A DNA stretch of 57,808 bases, taken from assembly GCF_001437425.1 (NCBI RefSeq), contig NZ_JQCD01000031.1, forward strand, positions 256,899 through 314,706, written 5' to 3'. Positions 43,231 to 53,800 of the stretch are shown here, piece after piece. This stretch comes from Weissella minor. GTDB lineage: Bacteria > Bacillota > Bacilli > Lactobacillales > Lactobacillaceae. The position numbers and the translations under genes were made by a program. The notes under the pieces are model-generated. The model was given only the letters and a program-made list of their open reading frames with translations, made no database searches and was not told where the DNA came from. The number at the start of each line of letters is the position of its first letter. Position 1 is the stretch's first letter.

Positions 43231-44483
43231 TGATGCAGAAAGTGATGATAAATATGTTTAAAAATCGAGACCTGATGAAACGCGTGGGCTGGTCGTTGAT
43301 GATTGTGATGATTTATGTCTTGGGACAAAAAATTATCGTACCAGTGATTGATCCTAGTGTTGCTCAGGCTAGTCTAGAAAATCGAACTTTGTTGCAAACC
43401 TTCGGGGTCATGACGGGTTCACAATTTAATCTGCCAACGCTATTTTCGTTAGGCATTGGGCCATATATGACCGGTATGATTGTTTGGCAGGCAATTACGT
43501 CACTCGGCTTGGATAGTATTGAACATTTGTCGCAAAGGCAAATGAGCTATATTAAAAAATGGATTGCGTTAATCATTGCCATTTTGCAAGCCCTTCAAAT
43601 TATTTATTATATCCAAAATGCGTTAATTAGTTTTCCGTATTTTGGTGGTGGCAAGACGGCATCAATGGTGGTAGTTGGTCTCTTCTTAGTTGCGGGAGCC
43701 ATGCTTTCTATTTTTCTTGGTGATTTTTTGGCGCAAAGGGGATTAGGGGGTAGTTCATTACTAATTCTGCCAGGAATTTTGATGGGGTTGCCACGCATGC
43801 TCAGCGCTGGGTGGGGTGAGTTAACTTACAACCTAACACGGGATCACTTAATGATTGCTGGGATTGTGACCGTTGTTGTGCTCTTTATCCTTGAAGGGGT
43901 GATGAATGCAGAACGCCATTTTCAAGTTCAGCGGCCTATGTTAGAGGGGGATTTGAAAAACTCATATGTACCGCTACGTTTATTAACAGCTGGTGCGATG
44001 CCCTTTATGTTTTCATCGAGTCTATTTCGCATCCCAAGTATGATTTTAACGACAAAAAGCATGCAACAATCTGAATGGGGAAAATTTTTGTTGCACATCA
44101 CGGATTACCAGACTTGGGCCGGTGTGATTACTTATGCTTTGGTCTTGTGTTTTCTAGGTTTTGCATTTGGACTTATTACGGTTCAACCTGGACAATTAGC
44201 GAAAAATATGAAGGAATCTGGTGAATATTTTTTGAATATTTTCCCAGGGGATGCCACTGCCTCATTTTTATTCCGACGTTTTAGCATCATTACGATGTTA
44301 GGAAATTTGTTATTGATTGTGATTGGTGTGACCCCATTGATTTTGGCTATTATATGGAAACAACCGGGTCTAGCTAACTATTCGGTTTACTTTGGTAGTC
44401 TAGCAATTTTAGTTTCGATTACAGACAATTTAGTAAAGCAATATCGGGCCTTGTCACAAAAGAATAACTACCGTTTGTATTAG
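43230..44483 (+). CDS. secY2: Accessory Sec translocase channel SecY2
   Basis: 417 residues with ten hydrophobic segments; shorter than housekeeping SecY (~430-440), as usual for SecY2. TM2 region LFSLGIGPYMTGMIVWQ, and FFLNIFPGDATASFLF-type loop (EYFLNIFPGDATASFLFRR) are recognisable. The ATG overlaps the secA2 stop; in-frame ATGs at 43245 and 43254 are alternatives. It forms the membrane pore for the serine-rich adhesin. Confidence 0.9.
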   Translation: MMQKVMINMFKNRDLMKRVGWSLMIVMIYVLGQKIIVPVIDPSVAQASLENRTLLQTFGVMTGSQFNLPTLFSLGIGPYMTGMIVWQAITSLGLDSIEHLSQRQMSYIKKWIALIIAILQALQIIYYIQNALISFPYFGGGKTASMVVVGLFLVAGAMLSIFLGDFLAQRGLGGSSLLILPGILMGLPRMLSAGWGELTYNLTRDHLMIAGIVTVVVLFILEGVMNAERHFQVQRPMLEGDLKNSYVPLRLLTAGAMPFMFSSSLFRIPSMILTTKSMQQSEWGKFLLHITDYQTWAGVITYALVLCFLGFAFGLITVQPGQLAKNMKESGEYFLNIFPGDATASFLFRRFSIITMLGNLLLIVIGVTPLILAIIWKQPGLANYSVYFGSLAILVSITDNLVKQYRALSQKNNYRLY

Positions 44484-44502
44484 TTTAGGAGGAGCACTAA
44501 AG

Positions 44503-46104
44503 ATGATTACAATAATGCCAAGTTTTAATGCTCAAACTGAGCGAGTTACTTTGAGCACAGGCCTAGCGGTGAATCGAATCTTTGAAGCCAATGGCTATGA
44601 AACAGAATTAGTGTTTGCCTATGAATTTCCAAATTTGCGTCTCCAATTGCATGCAGGACGGGTTCCTTTTGTACGTTGGTGGAGTGTATTTGATGAGATT
44701 CAATCGGTTAATTTCAAAGCAGGAACGCCACTAACATTAAATAATGTGGTGGTCCCTGAACAAACCGAGCCTTTTATTAATCCGAATGATGCGTATTTTT
44801 ATCGACAGGGTCAATTAGTAAAGCATGTTAAATTGGAGAAAAATACGATTGTTAGTGAAATCGATTATTTTGATGCCAAAAGAAATTGTATTCGTGATGT
44901 GTATGATGATCGTGGGTTTGTTAGCACGCGTTTGTGGTTAAATGCGTCTGGCCAACAAATGAAAAAAAGTTGGCTTGATCCGAGTGGTCAAATCGTGATG
45001 ACAATGTTGGCATCTGGTGCAATTACAATCATGTCCGCTTTTGAACAAAATTTTAAGCACAGCCAATATGATGATTTACAAGCGGTCGTCTTAGAAAAAA
45101 TGTTGACCCATTTTTCAGGGACTATGCCGATTTTGTTAATGGAACAAGCAGTACCTCATTTTAAAAATCTATTTAAGACATTGACACCAGCAGTAACACA
45201 AATGATTGTGTTGATGCCAGGTGAAGTTTCAGAACCAATTGTCGCAGCACCAACATCTTTGCAGAATCGTTATATTGTGTTTGGAACGGAAGCGGCTAAG
45301 CAACAATATTTGACCCAATTTCAACAATTACCTGAACATAGCCATGTGATTTCGGCGTACCCTAGTCAGTTAATGCTTGGAACAAGTAGTGAACAAGCAC
45401 AAAGTAATGTGGTTATTCGTTATGGTGCATTGGATCAGCAAGTAGCGAAAAGATTAGCTAATGCATTGTGTGAGCAACTGTTTGATGATGACGATTTGCA
45501 TTTTCAAGTGTTGGTTAATGCAACTGAAAAAGCGCATGTCCAATTTAAGTTATGGGTATATGAACGTATTCAGCAGGAATATGGGGTCTATTTTACAGAC
45601 TCTGATTTCCAAGAATTTGAAAAGACACGGAATTTAGCACCTCAGGCTAGTAAAGCTGACGTGATGGACTTTTTAGACGAACAATATGGTCGTGATCAGC
45701 GAGAGCCTATTTCAGAAGCCAAACAACAACAAATCATTAATGCTTATCAAGCCCGAGAGCGCTTTGAATTTGAGTCGGCGCTATCAAGTGATGCACAACA
45801 AGCATTAGTTCAAGGGGCTAGACTATTTATTGATTTAAACCCTGTACCGGATGAGCGGTTACAAATTGTTGCTTTAAGCACAGGAATTCCGCAAATTGCA
45901 TTTGGGACAAGTGATTTTATTAAACCAGAGATTAATGGATTTACATTAACTGATGTTGATGAATTACCACAGATGATTACGTACTTTGTGAATAGTTTGC
46001 AGCATTGGAATAGGGCACTGATTGAGAATGTTAAGCAAATTCAATTGCATTCAGAAACAAGTTTAATCCATGCATGGGAGGCGTTATTTAATTATGGCAA
46101 ATAA
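44503..46104 (+). CDS. asp1: Accessory Sec system protein Asp1
   Basis: 533 residues, standard Asp1 length. It opens MITIMPSFNAQ and has a glycosyltransferase-B-like fold (ARLFIDLNPVPDERLQIVALSTGIPQI, read in parts: a late nucleotide-binding-like region) without known activity. Asp1, Asp2 and Asp3 form a complex that couples glycosylation to export. AGGAGGAG ribosome site; overlaps asp2 by 11 bp. Confidence 0.88.
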   Translation: MITIMPSFNAQTERVTLSTGLAVNRIFEANGYETELVFAYEFPNLRLQLHAGRVPFVRWWSVFDEIQSVNFKAGTPLTLNNVVVPEQTEPFINPNDAYFYRQGQLVKHVKLEKNTIVSEIDYFDAKRNCIRDVYDDRGFVSTRLWLNASGQQMKKSWLDPSGQIVMTMLASGAITIMSAFEQNFKHSQYDDLQAVVLEKMLTHFSGTMPILLMEQAVPHFKNLFKTLTPAVTQMIVLMPGEVSEPIVAAPTSLQNRYIVFGTEAAKQQYLTQFQQLPEHSHVISAYPSQLMLGTSSEQAQSNVVIRYGALDQQVAKRLANALCEQLFDDDDLHFQVLVNATEKAHVQFKLWVYERIQQEYGVYFTDSDFQEFEKTRNLAPQASKADVMDFLDEQYGRDQREPISEAKQQQIINAYQARERFEFESALSSDAQQALVQGARLFIDLNPVPDERLQIVALSTGIPQIAFGTSDFIKPEINGFTLTDVDELPQMITYFVNSLQHWNRALIENVKQIQLHSETSLIHAWEALFNYGK

Positions 46105-47677
46105 AGTTCCAATTGTGAGTATAACGGCTCAACCCATTCAAATGCCTGAAGACGTTTTAGGAGATGGCTTTGAGCCGATTTGGTGTGATGCAGCAACGGC
46201 TAATCTCGCCATGTTGATTGAAGCAGACCAAGCATTGATTGAAGCAGACGTCTTAGCAAAGCAATATGAAAATGCTATTTTTATTATCGATGCCACATTG
46301 CTTGCGCATAATGACTTAGAGTTGATTGGCAAATTGCCAGCGAATCAAATTTTTTATCAAATAAATAGTGCTGTTTCAGTTGAGATGCAACAATTGCTTG
46401 ATTTACGCGGTGCATTTGCTTTCGATATTACCGATGGACCAGCTTTGGCACGAGATATTCGGTACTACTGTTTTATCGGGTCGGATGGTTACCGATCGAA
46501 TGCATTGAACCTACAGGTTGGCCATGTATCACCCCAAGCAATTAAGCAATTTGGAAAGGTTTATACAGAATTTACGATTGATTGGCCAGATTGGAACTTA
46601 TTAGCATATCCAGATTCAGGAGCCGATAATTCAAACTATATTCCGCCGTTTATTAGTGATCGGCTTTTGGTCGATTATGATCTGGTTGATGTAGACGTTG
46701 AACTCAAATTAAAAGTGAACAAAATTGATTTAAGGACACACCAAATTATCGAGAGTGTCGAAAAGACAGGGCTTGATATTGTAAAGGGCATTGATTTAGT
46801 TGGAGATGAATTAAATGGCTATAATGTCCAGGCAATGTTATATGCGCGAGGTCGTGGTCGCGTTCGCGTGGGAAATTTCCACATGCGACGTTCACGTGGT
46901 CCGTATGGTAATTTAATGCCCAATGATGGCCGAATCATCAGTCAGAAATTGCATGATGATGTCATCTATTATTTTGACGCCGGTGATTTGAAACCACCTT
47001 TAAATGTCTACTTTTCTGGTTGGCGTACGAAGGAAGGTTACGAAGGTAATCGAATGATGCAATCGATGGGTGCGCCTTACATTTTAATTGCAGATCAACG
47101 TTTGAAAGGTGGCGCCTTTTATATGGGGGATGCCAGCTTTGAACAGGCAATTGTCGCTTTGATTCAGGAAAAATTACAGGACCTTAATTTTGACGCGCAT
47201 GATGTTATTCTTTCGGGCATGTCGATGGGGACTTTTGGTGCGATGTACTATGGTTCACAGCTTACACCGCAAGCGATTATTGTTGGAAAGCCCTTAACGA
47301 ATTTGGGTGATATTGCTCAAAATGGTCGGGTAAAACGGCCGGATGATTTTAATACAATTGAAGATATTCAGTTATACTATGAAGGTGACTTGTCGGACGC
47401 GGCAAGTAAGCGTTTAAATGAACGTTTTTGGCGGGTTTTTGAACAAGGCGACTTTTCTAAGACAACGTTAGCTTTGGCTTACATGGAACAAGATGATTAT
47501 GATGATCAGGCTTTCTATGATGTTCAAAAATCGGTGAAAGCCCATTATCCAAATGCTAAGATCTTGGCACGAGGCTTTGAAGGACGACACAATGACAATA
47601 CCGCAGACGTTGTGGCATGGTTTCAACTGCAGTATCGCAAACAACTAGAGAAATACGGACGGGAATGGGGCAATTAA
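46094..47677 (+). CDS. asp2: Accessory Sec system protein Asp2 (putative glycan O-acetyltransferase)
   Basis: 527 residues from the ATG at 46094, inside the end of asp1; GGGAGG lies 12 bases upstream. The C-terminal half is an alpha/beta-hydrolase with the nucleophile Ser377 in SGMSMGTFGA and a late His in GFEGRHND. In streptococci Asp2 acetylates GlcNAc on the adhesin and is needed for export. The active-site motif is intact, so acetylation is expected here. Confidence 0.9.
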   Translation: MANKVPIVSITAQPIQMPEDVLGDGFEPIWCDAATANLAMLIEADQALIEADVLAKQYENAIFIIDATLLAHNDLELIGKLPANQIFYQINSAVSVEMQQLLDLRGAFAFDITDGPALARDIRYYCFIGSDGYRSNALNLQVGHVSPQAIKQFGKVYTEFTIDWPDWNLLAYPDSGADNSNYIPPFISDRLLVDYDLVDVDVELKLKVNKIDLRTHQIIESVEKTGLDIVKGIDLVGDELNGYNVQAMLYARGRGRVRVGNFHMRRSRGPYGNLMPNDGRIISQKLHDDVIYYFDAGDLKPPLNVYFSGWRTKEGYEGNRMMQSMGAPYILIADQRLKGGAFYMGDASFEQAIVALIQEKLQDLNFDAHDVILSGMSMGTFGAMYYGSQLTPQAIIVGKPLTNLGDIAQNGRVKRPDDFNTIEDIQLYYEGDLSDAASKRLNERFWRVFEQGDFSKTTLALAYMEQDDYDDQAFYDVQKSVKAHYPNAKILARGFEGRHNDNTADVVAWFQLQYRKQLEKYGREWGN

Positions 47678-47679
47678 GC

Positions 47680-48459
47680 ATGGAACCAGTGTATGTTTTT
47701 ACATGGGATAATATTTCAGTGAACGCGTATAGTTTTGGTTCACAGATTGCATATCCAAAACCAATGACTGTTCAATATCAAAATAGTTTGCAACCTTCAG
47801 GACGACCATTGTATACCTGGGCTTCGACTGATGTTCAACTTGCTACTGATACTGGAACACGTCCAAATAGTGTATTGCCAATTTTAAAGCCAGGTGTCCG
47901 TTATCATCTGATTTTAGATATGGATGTGACGCCGGTACAATCTGTCGGCATTAGTATTGAATTTTTCGATTATGATGGGCAACTTTTGAATCATTCTTTC
48001 GGTGCAGAGCAGGTGTTAGACTTCGTCTTTCCAGAGGCAGCAGCAGACTACAAAATTAGCCTAGTGAAGTTTAACAATGAACAGGTTGAATTTAGGACAT
48101 TGATGTTGTTTGAAACTGATTTGTACGCCGCATATGAATTTGATTGGACCCATGCGGGACGCATGATTCGTTTTAATCGTAAGCAGAGTCACAAACCATA
48201 TAATCAAGTCAGTGTTGTTTTTAAACATCAGTATCAGCCAATCGATACAGTCTATGTGAATCCAGCCACGCCGGTAACGTATACGATTGAAATGGACAGA
48301 ATGGATGCTGACGAAATCGGTCCATTTGTACAGATGTTATTAGATGAACTTAAAGTAGATTGGAATCACACAACGCAATTAGAAGTCACTGGAATTGGAT
48401 TGGGAACGGCAGAGGTCGTCCAGCAATTTAAACAGGCTTGGCACACAACAATACGTTAG
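47680..48459 (+). CDS. asp3: Accessory Sec system protein Asp3
   Basis: 259 residues from the ATG at 47680, two bases after the asp2 stop; an in-frame ATG at 47665 is possible. The central part is beta-rich (YHLILDMDVTP, ISIEFFDYDGQLL), the carbohydrate-binding-like fold of Asp3, which holds the Asp1-2-3 complex together. The tail resembles a second small domain. Identification rests on position and these features. Confidence 0.85.
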   Translation: MEPVYVFTWDNISVNAYSFGSQIAYPKPMTVQYQNSLQPSGRPLYTWASTDVQLATDTGTRPNSVLPILKPGVRYHLILDMDVTPVQSVGISIEFFDYDGQLLNHSFGAEQVLDFVFPEAAADYKISLVKFNNEQVEFRTLMLFETDLYAAYEFDWTHAGRMIRFNRKQSHKPYNQVSVVFKHQYQPIDTVYVNPATPVTYTIEMDRMDADEIGPFVQMLLDELKVDWNHTTQLEVTGIGLGTAEVVQQFKQAWHTTIR

Positions 48460-48474
48460 AAAGTGGGAGTAAGT

Positions 48475-49929
48475 ATGAACTTTTTTATTAATCAAGCAAT
48501 GGGAATTGGAAATTCTGGTGTTGAGCATGCGCAATTTTATCGAGCTAAACGGCTTGATCAAGCTGGCTTGCCCTATCGCTATATCTTTTTAAATTTTGTA
48601 CCAGAATTGCACAAAGCGATGGCGCATTGGAATTTGCAAGATGAGCAGGTATTGAATTTATGGGAATACTTAGTATTAGGCGATGATTATTTAAAAACGG
48701 GTCTTAAACATCGTCGACCAGCTGGTGAAAGTGAGCTTGTCGTCGATCGAACAAATACGCATCGTAAGCGTGAAAATGTCACGGACGCAGGCATTCGTTT
48801 CGTCGAACATATGGTAAAAGGTCCAGATAAACACGATCCAGAAAATGAAATTTTGCAAGTTTCACGTTACCGAGTTGAGTTATTCAATGAAGATACTGGT
48901 GAACGGAAGGTGATGTATGAAGTCATCGATGATCCGCATCTTAAGGCGGTTGTGCGCAATATTCATTTGTTTAATCAAGATGGTGAACATATGTTTTTCC
49001 GTAGCTTGAATGGGTTACATCGCTTCTTTTTTGAAAAATTGGATGCGGCTTTCGGTCATCAAAGTACCTTTATTATTGATCGTGGTGAATTTGCGGATGA
49101 TGTGCTCATGCGTGATCGCATTCCTAATTCAAAAATTGTATACATTGTGCACGCGGATCAACTCGCTAATCGAGATGATCCAAAGTATCCTTTGTGGAAT
49201 GATCATTATGAATACATGCTAGAACACATGGACGCCGTAGATGCCGTGGTTACGGCAACTAAACGTCAACGTGAAGATATTTTGGTTGATTTTCCGGATG
49301 CAGGAAACAAGGTTGTGGCCATCCCGGTCGGAGGTGTGCGTGATCAGAGTGCTTCAGTCGATGCAGCGGTAGATATGCATACGCCCATCAGATTCATTAC
49401 GGCTTCAAGATTAGCTGCTGAAAAGCATGTCGACATTGCAGTTAAAGCCGTGGCAAAATTACATGAAGAACGTGGTGTTGATGTTGTTTTTGATATTTAC
49501 GGTCAAGGTGAAAAGAAGGCTGAGATTGAACAAGTCATTAAAGATGCCAATGCTGAATCATATATAACGATGAAGGGACTTTCAAATGACTTGGATAATA
49601 TTTATCCAGACTATGATGCCTTTATCTCAACGTCATTTTCAGAAGGTTTTGGTTTAACATACATCGAAGCGCTGAATGCAGCGTTACCGGTTGTCACTTT
49701 TGATGCGCGTTTTGGTGCTCAAGAATTAGTTCAAGATGGCTTTAACGGTTTCTTACAACCCTTAAAGCGTGAAGACGAAAGCTTTAATATTGCGCAAATT
49801 GTCCTAGGGTTAGAACGCTTGTTAGATGCAGATTATGGACAACTGAAGCAAAATACGCAGACCTCAGTTGAGGACTTTCAGGATCATGTCACAGCTGCAA
49901 AGTGGGAGGAATTACTCAATGCATTATGA
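48475..49929 (+). CDS. gtfA: Serine-rich-protein O-GlcNAc transferase, catalytic subunit GtfA
   Basis: 484 residues from the ATG at 48475 (GGGAG upstream). It begins FFINQAMGIGNSGVEHAQFYRA, typical of GtfA. GT4 features are the ITASRLAAEKHVDIAVKA region and the EX7E motif in SEGFGLTYIEALNAA. With GtfB it adds GlcNAc to Ser/Thr of the adhesin before export. It overlaps gtfB by 11 bp. Confidence 0.93.
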   Translation: MNFFINQAMGIGNSGVEHAQFYRAKRLDQAGLPYRYIFLNFVPELHKAMAHWNLQDEQVLNLWEYLVLGDDYLKTGLKHRRPAGESELVVDRTNTHRKRENVTDAGIRFVEHMVKGPDKHDPENEILQVSRYRVELFNEDTGERKVMYEVIDDPHLKAVVRNIHLFNQDGEHMFFRSLNGLHRFFFEKLDAAFGHQSTFIIDRGEFADDVLMRDRIPNSKIVYIVHADQLANRDDPKYPLWNDHYEYMLEHMDAVDAVVTATKRQREDILVDFPDAGNKVVAIPVGGVRDQSASVDAAVDMHTPIRFITASRLAAEKHVDIAVKAVAKLHEERGVDVVFDIYGQGEKKAEIEQVIKDANAESYITMKGLSNDLDNIYPDYDAFISTSFSEGFGLTYIEALNAALPVVTFDARFGAQELVQDGFNGFLQPLKREDESFNIAQIVLGLERLLDADYGQLKQNTQTSVEDFQDHVTAAKWEELLNAL

Positions 49930-50770
49930 TTTATTAAATAACTTAATTGTGGGCACAGAAGCTTGGGACGGCATTAAGCAACACGTGTTAGCTGAAGATC
50001 GTACGGTATTAACGTTAACCGCAGCACCACGTTTCTTTGGTTTGATTCAAGAAGAAGGTATTAAAGGGCTGAATATTCTAGATTATGTAACAAAGCGTGA
50101 ATATGTCAAAGACCAGTACCGTTTTTTCAATGATGTCCCTGTGCCAACCTGGGCAAAAGTTGAAATGAATCAAGATGGTAGCATTTTGATTGTGGATAAC
50201 GGTGATGTGATTGCGCGTGAATATCTATTTCCAAATACACGTCGAGCAGTTCAAGATATTCGTTATAACAACCCAGATGGGACTTTAGACTATATTGAGG
50301 AATATGCGTTTGATGGCACCCTTTATAGTAATTTGTTCTATGCTGATAATGTGTTGCAAGAAATTGTTTTCTACAATTCAAATGGTCAAGCGGTGGTTCG
50401 TTATTTCTTTTATGATGGCGTGATTAATTTCGTTACGATTGAAGATCCGAAGACACATAAGGTTATTAAGGATTATGCGAATTTGAATGAGTACTTTAGT
50501 GACCAACTAGCGGAAATGTTGACGGAAGATGATACGGTCACCTTCCAATATATGGGAATTGAAATGTCTGCTTTAAAAGATACAAAATCACATAATGTAT
50601 TGGAAGTTGTAGAATCGGTCCTTGATGATTCAGGCGTTGTGCGTGGGAACTTAGCGCTTATTTTGGAAGGAAAGATACCGTATGTTGCTGAAGTAAAGGT
50701 TGATGCAGAGCAGTATGAAGCCCTTAGACTAGCAGGGATGCCATTGGATCGTGTATCGATGAAAGCTTAA
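49919..50770 (+). CDS. gtfB: Serine-rich-protein glycosyltransferase partner GtfB (short form)
   Basis: 283 residues from the ATG at 49919, preceded by GTGGGAGGA. GtfB is the non-catalytic partner that binds substrate and stabilises GtfA; streptococcal GtfB is ~440 residues, so this one is clearly shorter, lacking much of the C-terminal half. The visible part is the beta-rich add-on-like domain (DIRYNNPDGTLDYIEEYAFDG, in parts). No frameshift signs follow; 50771-50897 is noncoding. Named chiefly by place and partial resemblance. Confidence 0.82.
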   Translation: MHYDLLNNLIVGTEAWDGIKQHVLAEDRTVLTLTAAPRFFGLIQEEGIKGLNILDYVTKREYVKDQYRFFNDVPVPTWAKVEMNQDGSILIVDNGDVIAREYLFPNTRRAVQDIRYNNPDGTLDYIEEYAFDGTLYSNLFYADNVLQEIVFYNSNGQAVVRYFFYDGVINFVTIEDPKTHKVIKDYANLNEYFSDQLAEMLTEDDTVTFQYMGIEMSALKDTKSHNVLEVVESVLDDSGVVRGNLALILEGKIPYVAEVKVDAEQYEALRLAGMPLDRVSMKA

Positions 50771-50897
50771 AAATATGGCTTTTTTGGATTAATAGGTGTA
50801 TGGTGTGATTGTATATGTATGGGAAATTTATGTATGTTGTTTTAAAAACGTTAAAATGAAAGCGCTTTTTTAACGGATTGTAAAGGAGATTGGGAAT
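50771..50897 (+). promoter_or_regulatory. gtfB-adhesin intergenic region with cre-like site
   Basis: No clear terminator. TGAAAGCGCTTTTT at 50857-50870 differs from a good cre only at the final fixed C. AAAGGAGAT (50882-50890) is the ribosome site for the adhesin. No convincing -35/-10 pair was found. Confidence 0.5.
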
Positions 50898-53800
50898 ATG
50901 AGCAGATTTAATCCAAATCGCCGGTCCGAAATTTTTGATAATAATAAAAAAGTTCGTTACCGGATGTTTAAGTCAGGAAAACAATGGTTGGTGTCGGGAA
51001 CAGCAACTATTAGTGGTGTTGTAGGTGGCTTTTTCATGGGTGGCACAGGTGTGTTTGCCGATGAAAATAGTTCAAAAACATTAATGTTAGATGATAAATC
51101 GGTCTTAGCAAATACGGATTCGACAACGATTCCGGCTGTTAATGACTTGGAAACAGATGAAACACAGGATGCCACAACCACACTTAGTGATTCTGAATCC
51201 GTGAGTGTTTCAGCATCAATGAGTGCGTCAGTCCTTGCTGAAGCAAATACTGATTCAATTAGCGAAACGTCACAATCGACAGCTAACGATGAAGATAAAG
51301 ACGCAAATGCAGTCAGTTCAGCATCGGCAAAGTCGAATGACCTTCCTTCAACAGAATCAGTCTCACAAACAAGCGAGTCTGATGCATCACAAACAAGTGA
51401 TTCAAGTGAAACAAAAGATGCTGCGTCACAAGCAAAAGATTCTGATGCAAAGCAGGTAACTAGCTCAGCAAAGGATGCCGCTGTTACATCTGAATCAGCC
51501 AGTGACTCAACTCAAACGAGTGATCGCAGTAATGTGAGTGAAAGTACACAATCATCAATCTCAGCCAGTGATTCAGTCAATGACTCTGTTTCAGTGGCTG
51601 TTCAAGATGGTTCAATGCAAGCATCAAAGAGTGCGTCAGATAGTTTGACGGCTTCAGTCTCAACATCACTTTCAAAGGCTAAGACAGTTACAAATGCCGC
51701 TACGCCAAAGGTGCGTCTGGCGGCGACGGGTAATGCTGCGAAAACAGAAGTACCAGGGCACCAATCAGATCGTGAATCTGGAATTGAGGGTGGTCAAGCC
51801 AACATGTTCTTGGATGCGATGAATAAGTTGTTAGTTGGCTTAGGTGGCAGAAGTTTGTCTGATCTTGGATTGTCAACAGATGTTAGTGATATCCTTTCTT
51901 CTAATGCGGTTATTTATGATAGTGCGAGTGGAACAATTAATGTCACCGTTTCTAAAGGTTTCTTAAGTGCCTTTGGAAAAATGGATGGTGTTTTGTACTA
52001 CTGGGATCCTAAAGCAAATAATGGCGCTGGTGCTTGGACTGAAGTTCCAGGTTCACGCCAAGCCATGCAGACAACTCAAACTGATGCGGTGATTAGTATT
52101 CCGTTCAATCCAGCCGATGCTGGATTTGCCGAAGGTGATACCGTATTCTTCCAAGCTGGCGTCAATACGTCTGGCTTGCTCCAATCTGTCGCTGATGCGG
52201 CAACTGCTGAAATGGGTGCAATTGGAACAACTGCAATTCAAGGACTTGTTGGTGCTTATGAAGCAACCCTTGGAACCGGAAATAACTATGAGTATTCTGA
52301 TGTTCAAGGCGTGCAAGTGGTGAAAGATTTCGCTTCAATGTCTACATCAGCTTCTATGAGTTTAATGGACTCACAAGATGCCTCAATTTCAGACAGTATG
52401 GAAGCAAGTTATAGTATGGAAAAGAACGGTGAATCATATGGTCAAGATTCACTCAATAGTTTTTCAGCAACCCAAGATTCATTAAAGTCATCTATTTCTA
52501 CGAGTTTGGTAGAATCAACCGAAACATCAAAATCACATTCGATTAGTGTGTCAAATTGGGCCAATGATGCCAATAATTTATGGCCAAGCTTATCAAAGAG
52601 TGCGTCAATTTTGGATTCACAAACCGTTAAAGATAATACATCGAATAGTGTAGCGGATAGTCATGCGGTTAAAGATGCGAAATCTTCTGAAACAGCTGCA
52701 TCAAAATCAGCAAGTACATCTGCTTCACGTGCTTCAAGATCAGCTACGTCTCAAGCAATTGCTGATTCAACTTCAGCAAGTACGTCCTACAGTGCAGCAT
52801 TCGCAAGTGCAAGTACGTCAACTCGTACGGCATCACGTAGTGCAAGTACGTCATTGCTTGCAGCGGAAAACTCAGCAAGCACATCAATCCGTAATGCTTC
52901 ACGTAGTGCAAGCACGGCCTATGATGCCCAAAAGAATTCACAAGATAAGGTATCACAAGATAATGCCAATTCAATCTCAACGAGCTATAGCCGGGCTAAT
53001 TCATTAAGTCAAGATGACTCTAAGTCAACTAACAGAAGTCTCTCAACTGCAGATAAAAGTGCGACTGATAGTGCAAGTAAGGTGGCAACACATGGTGTTA
53101 TCCCAAGATTTGATACAGCTGTGTCAGAATCATTGTCAGCATCAATGGATCTATCAAAGTTACAATCTGCCTCAGTTTCTACTTCAAAGGCAGCAATTGA
53201 TGATGTAATTTCTGCGGCTGCTTCTCAAAGTATTTCGTTGCATAACGAAAACTCAATTTCTGCGTCGTACGCTGCGCAACAGTCACAATCTGATGCTAGT
53301 GAGCAAACGTCATTGTCTAAGAGCACATCTGATTCAATGTTATCAACTGGTAATAGTCGTTCAACTTCAATTAAGTCAGCTGAAGATAGCCGGTCAAACG
53401 AGGACCAATCTAAGGTTGATAGTCAATCTGATTTGAATGCGTCAATTTCAAATAGTCAATCAACATTTGATGCGTCAGTTTCAAATAGTCAATCAGCGTA
53501 TGATGCGTCGGTAGCAGATAGTCGATCAGCGCATGATGCATCAGTAGCAGATAGTCAATCAACATTTGATGCGTCAAATTCAATGAGTATCTCAACCAAC
53601 GTATCAATGAATAATTCGTTACGTACGTCAGCGAGTGGTTCATTGGCAACATCAGTTGGTAATTCAGTTTCAACATCAGAGTCAATTAAACAATCAACAC
53701 TTGATTCAGTTGCTGAAAGTCTAAGTAACAGCGTCTGGTATGATAGTGCTTCAAATTCACAGTCACTATCTAAATCATTATCTACAACGGATGCTTCATT

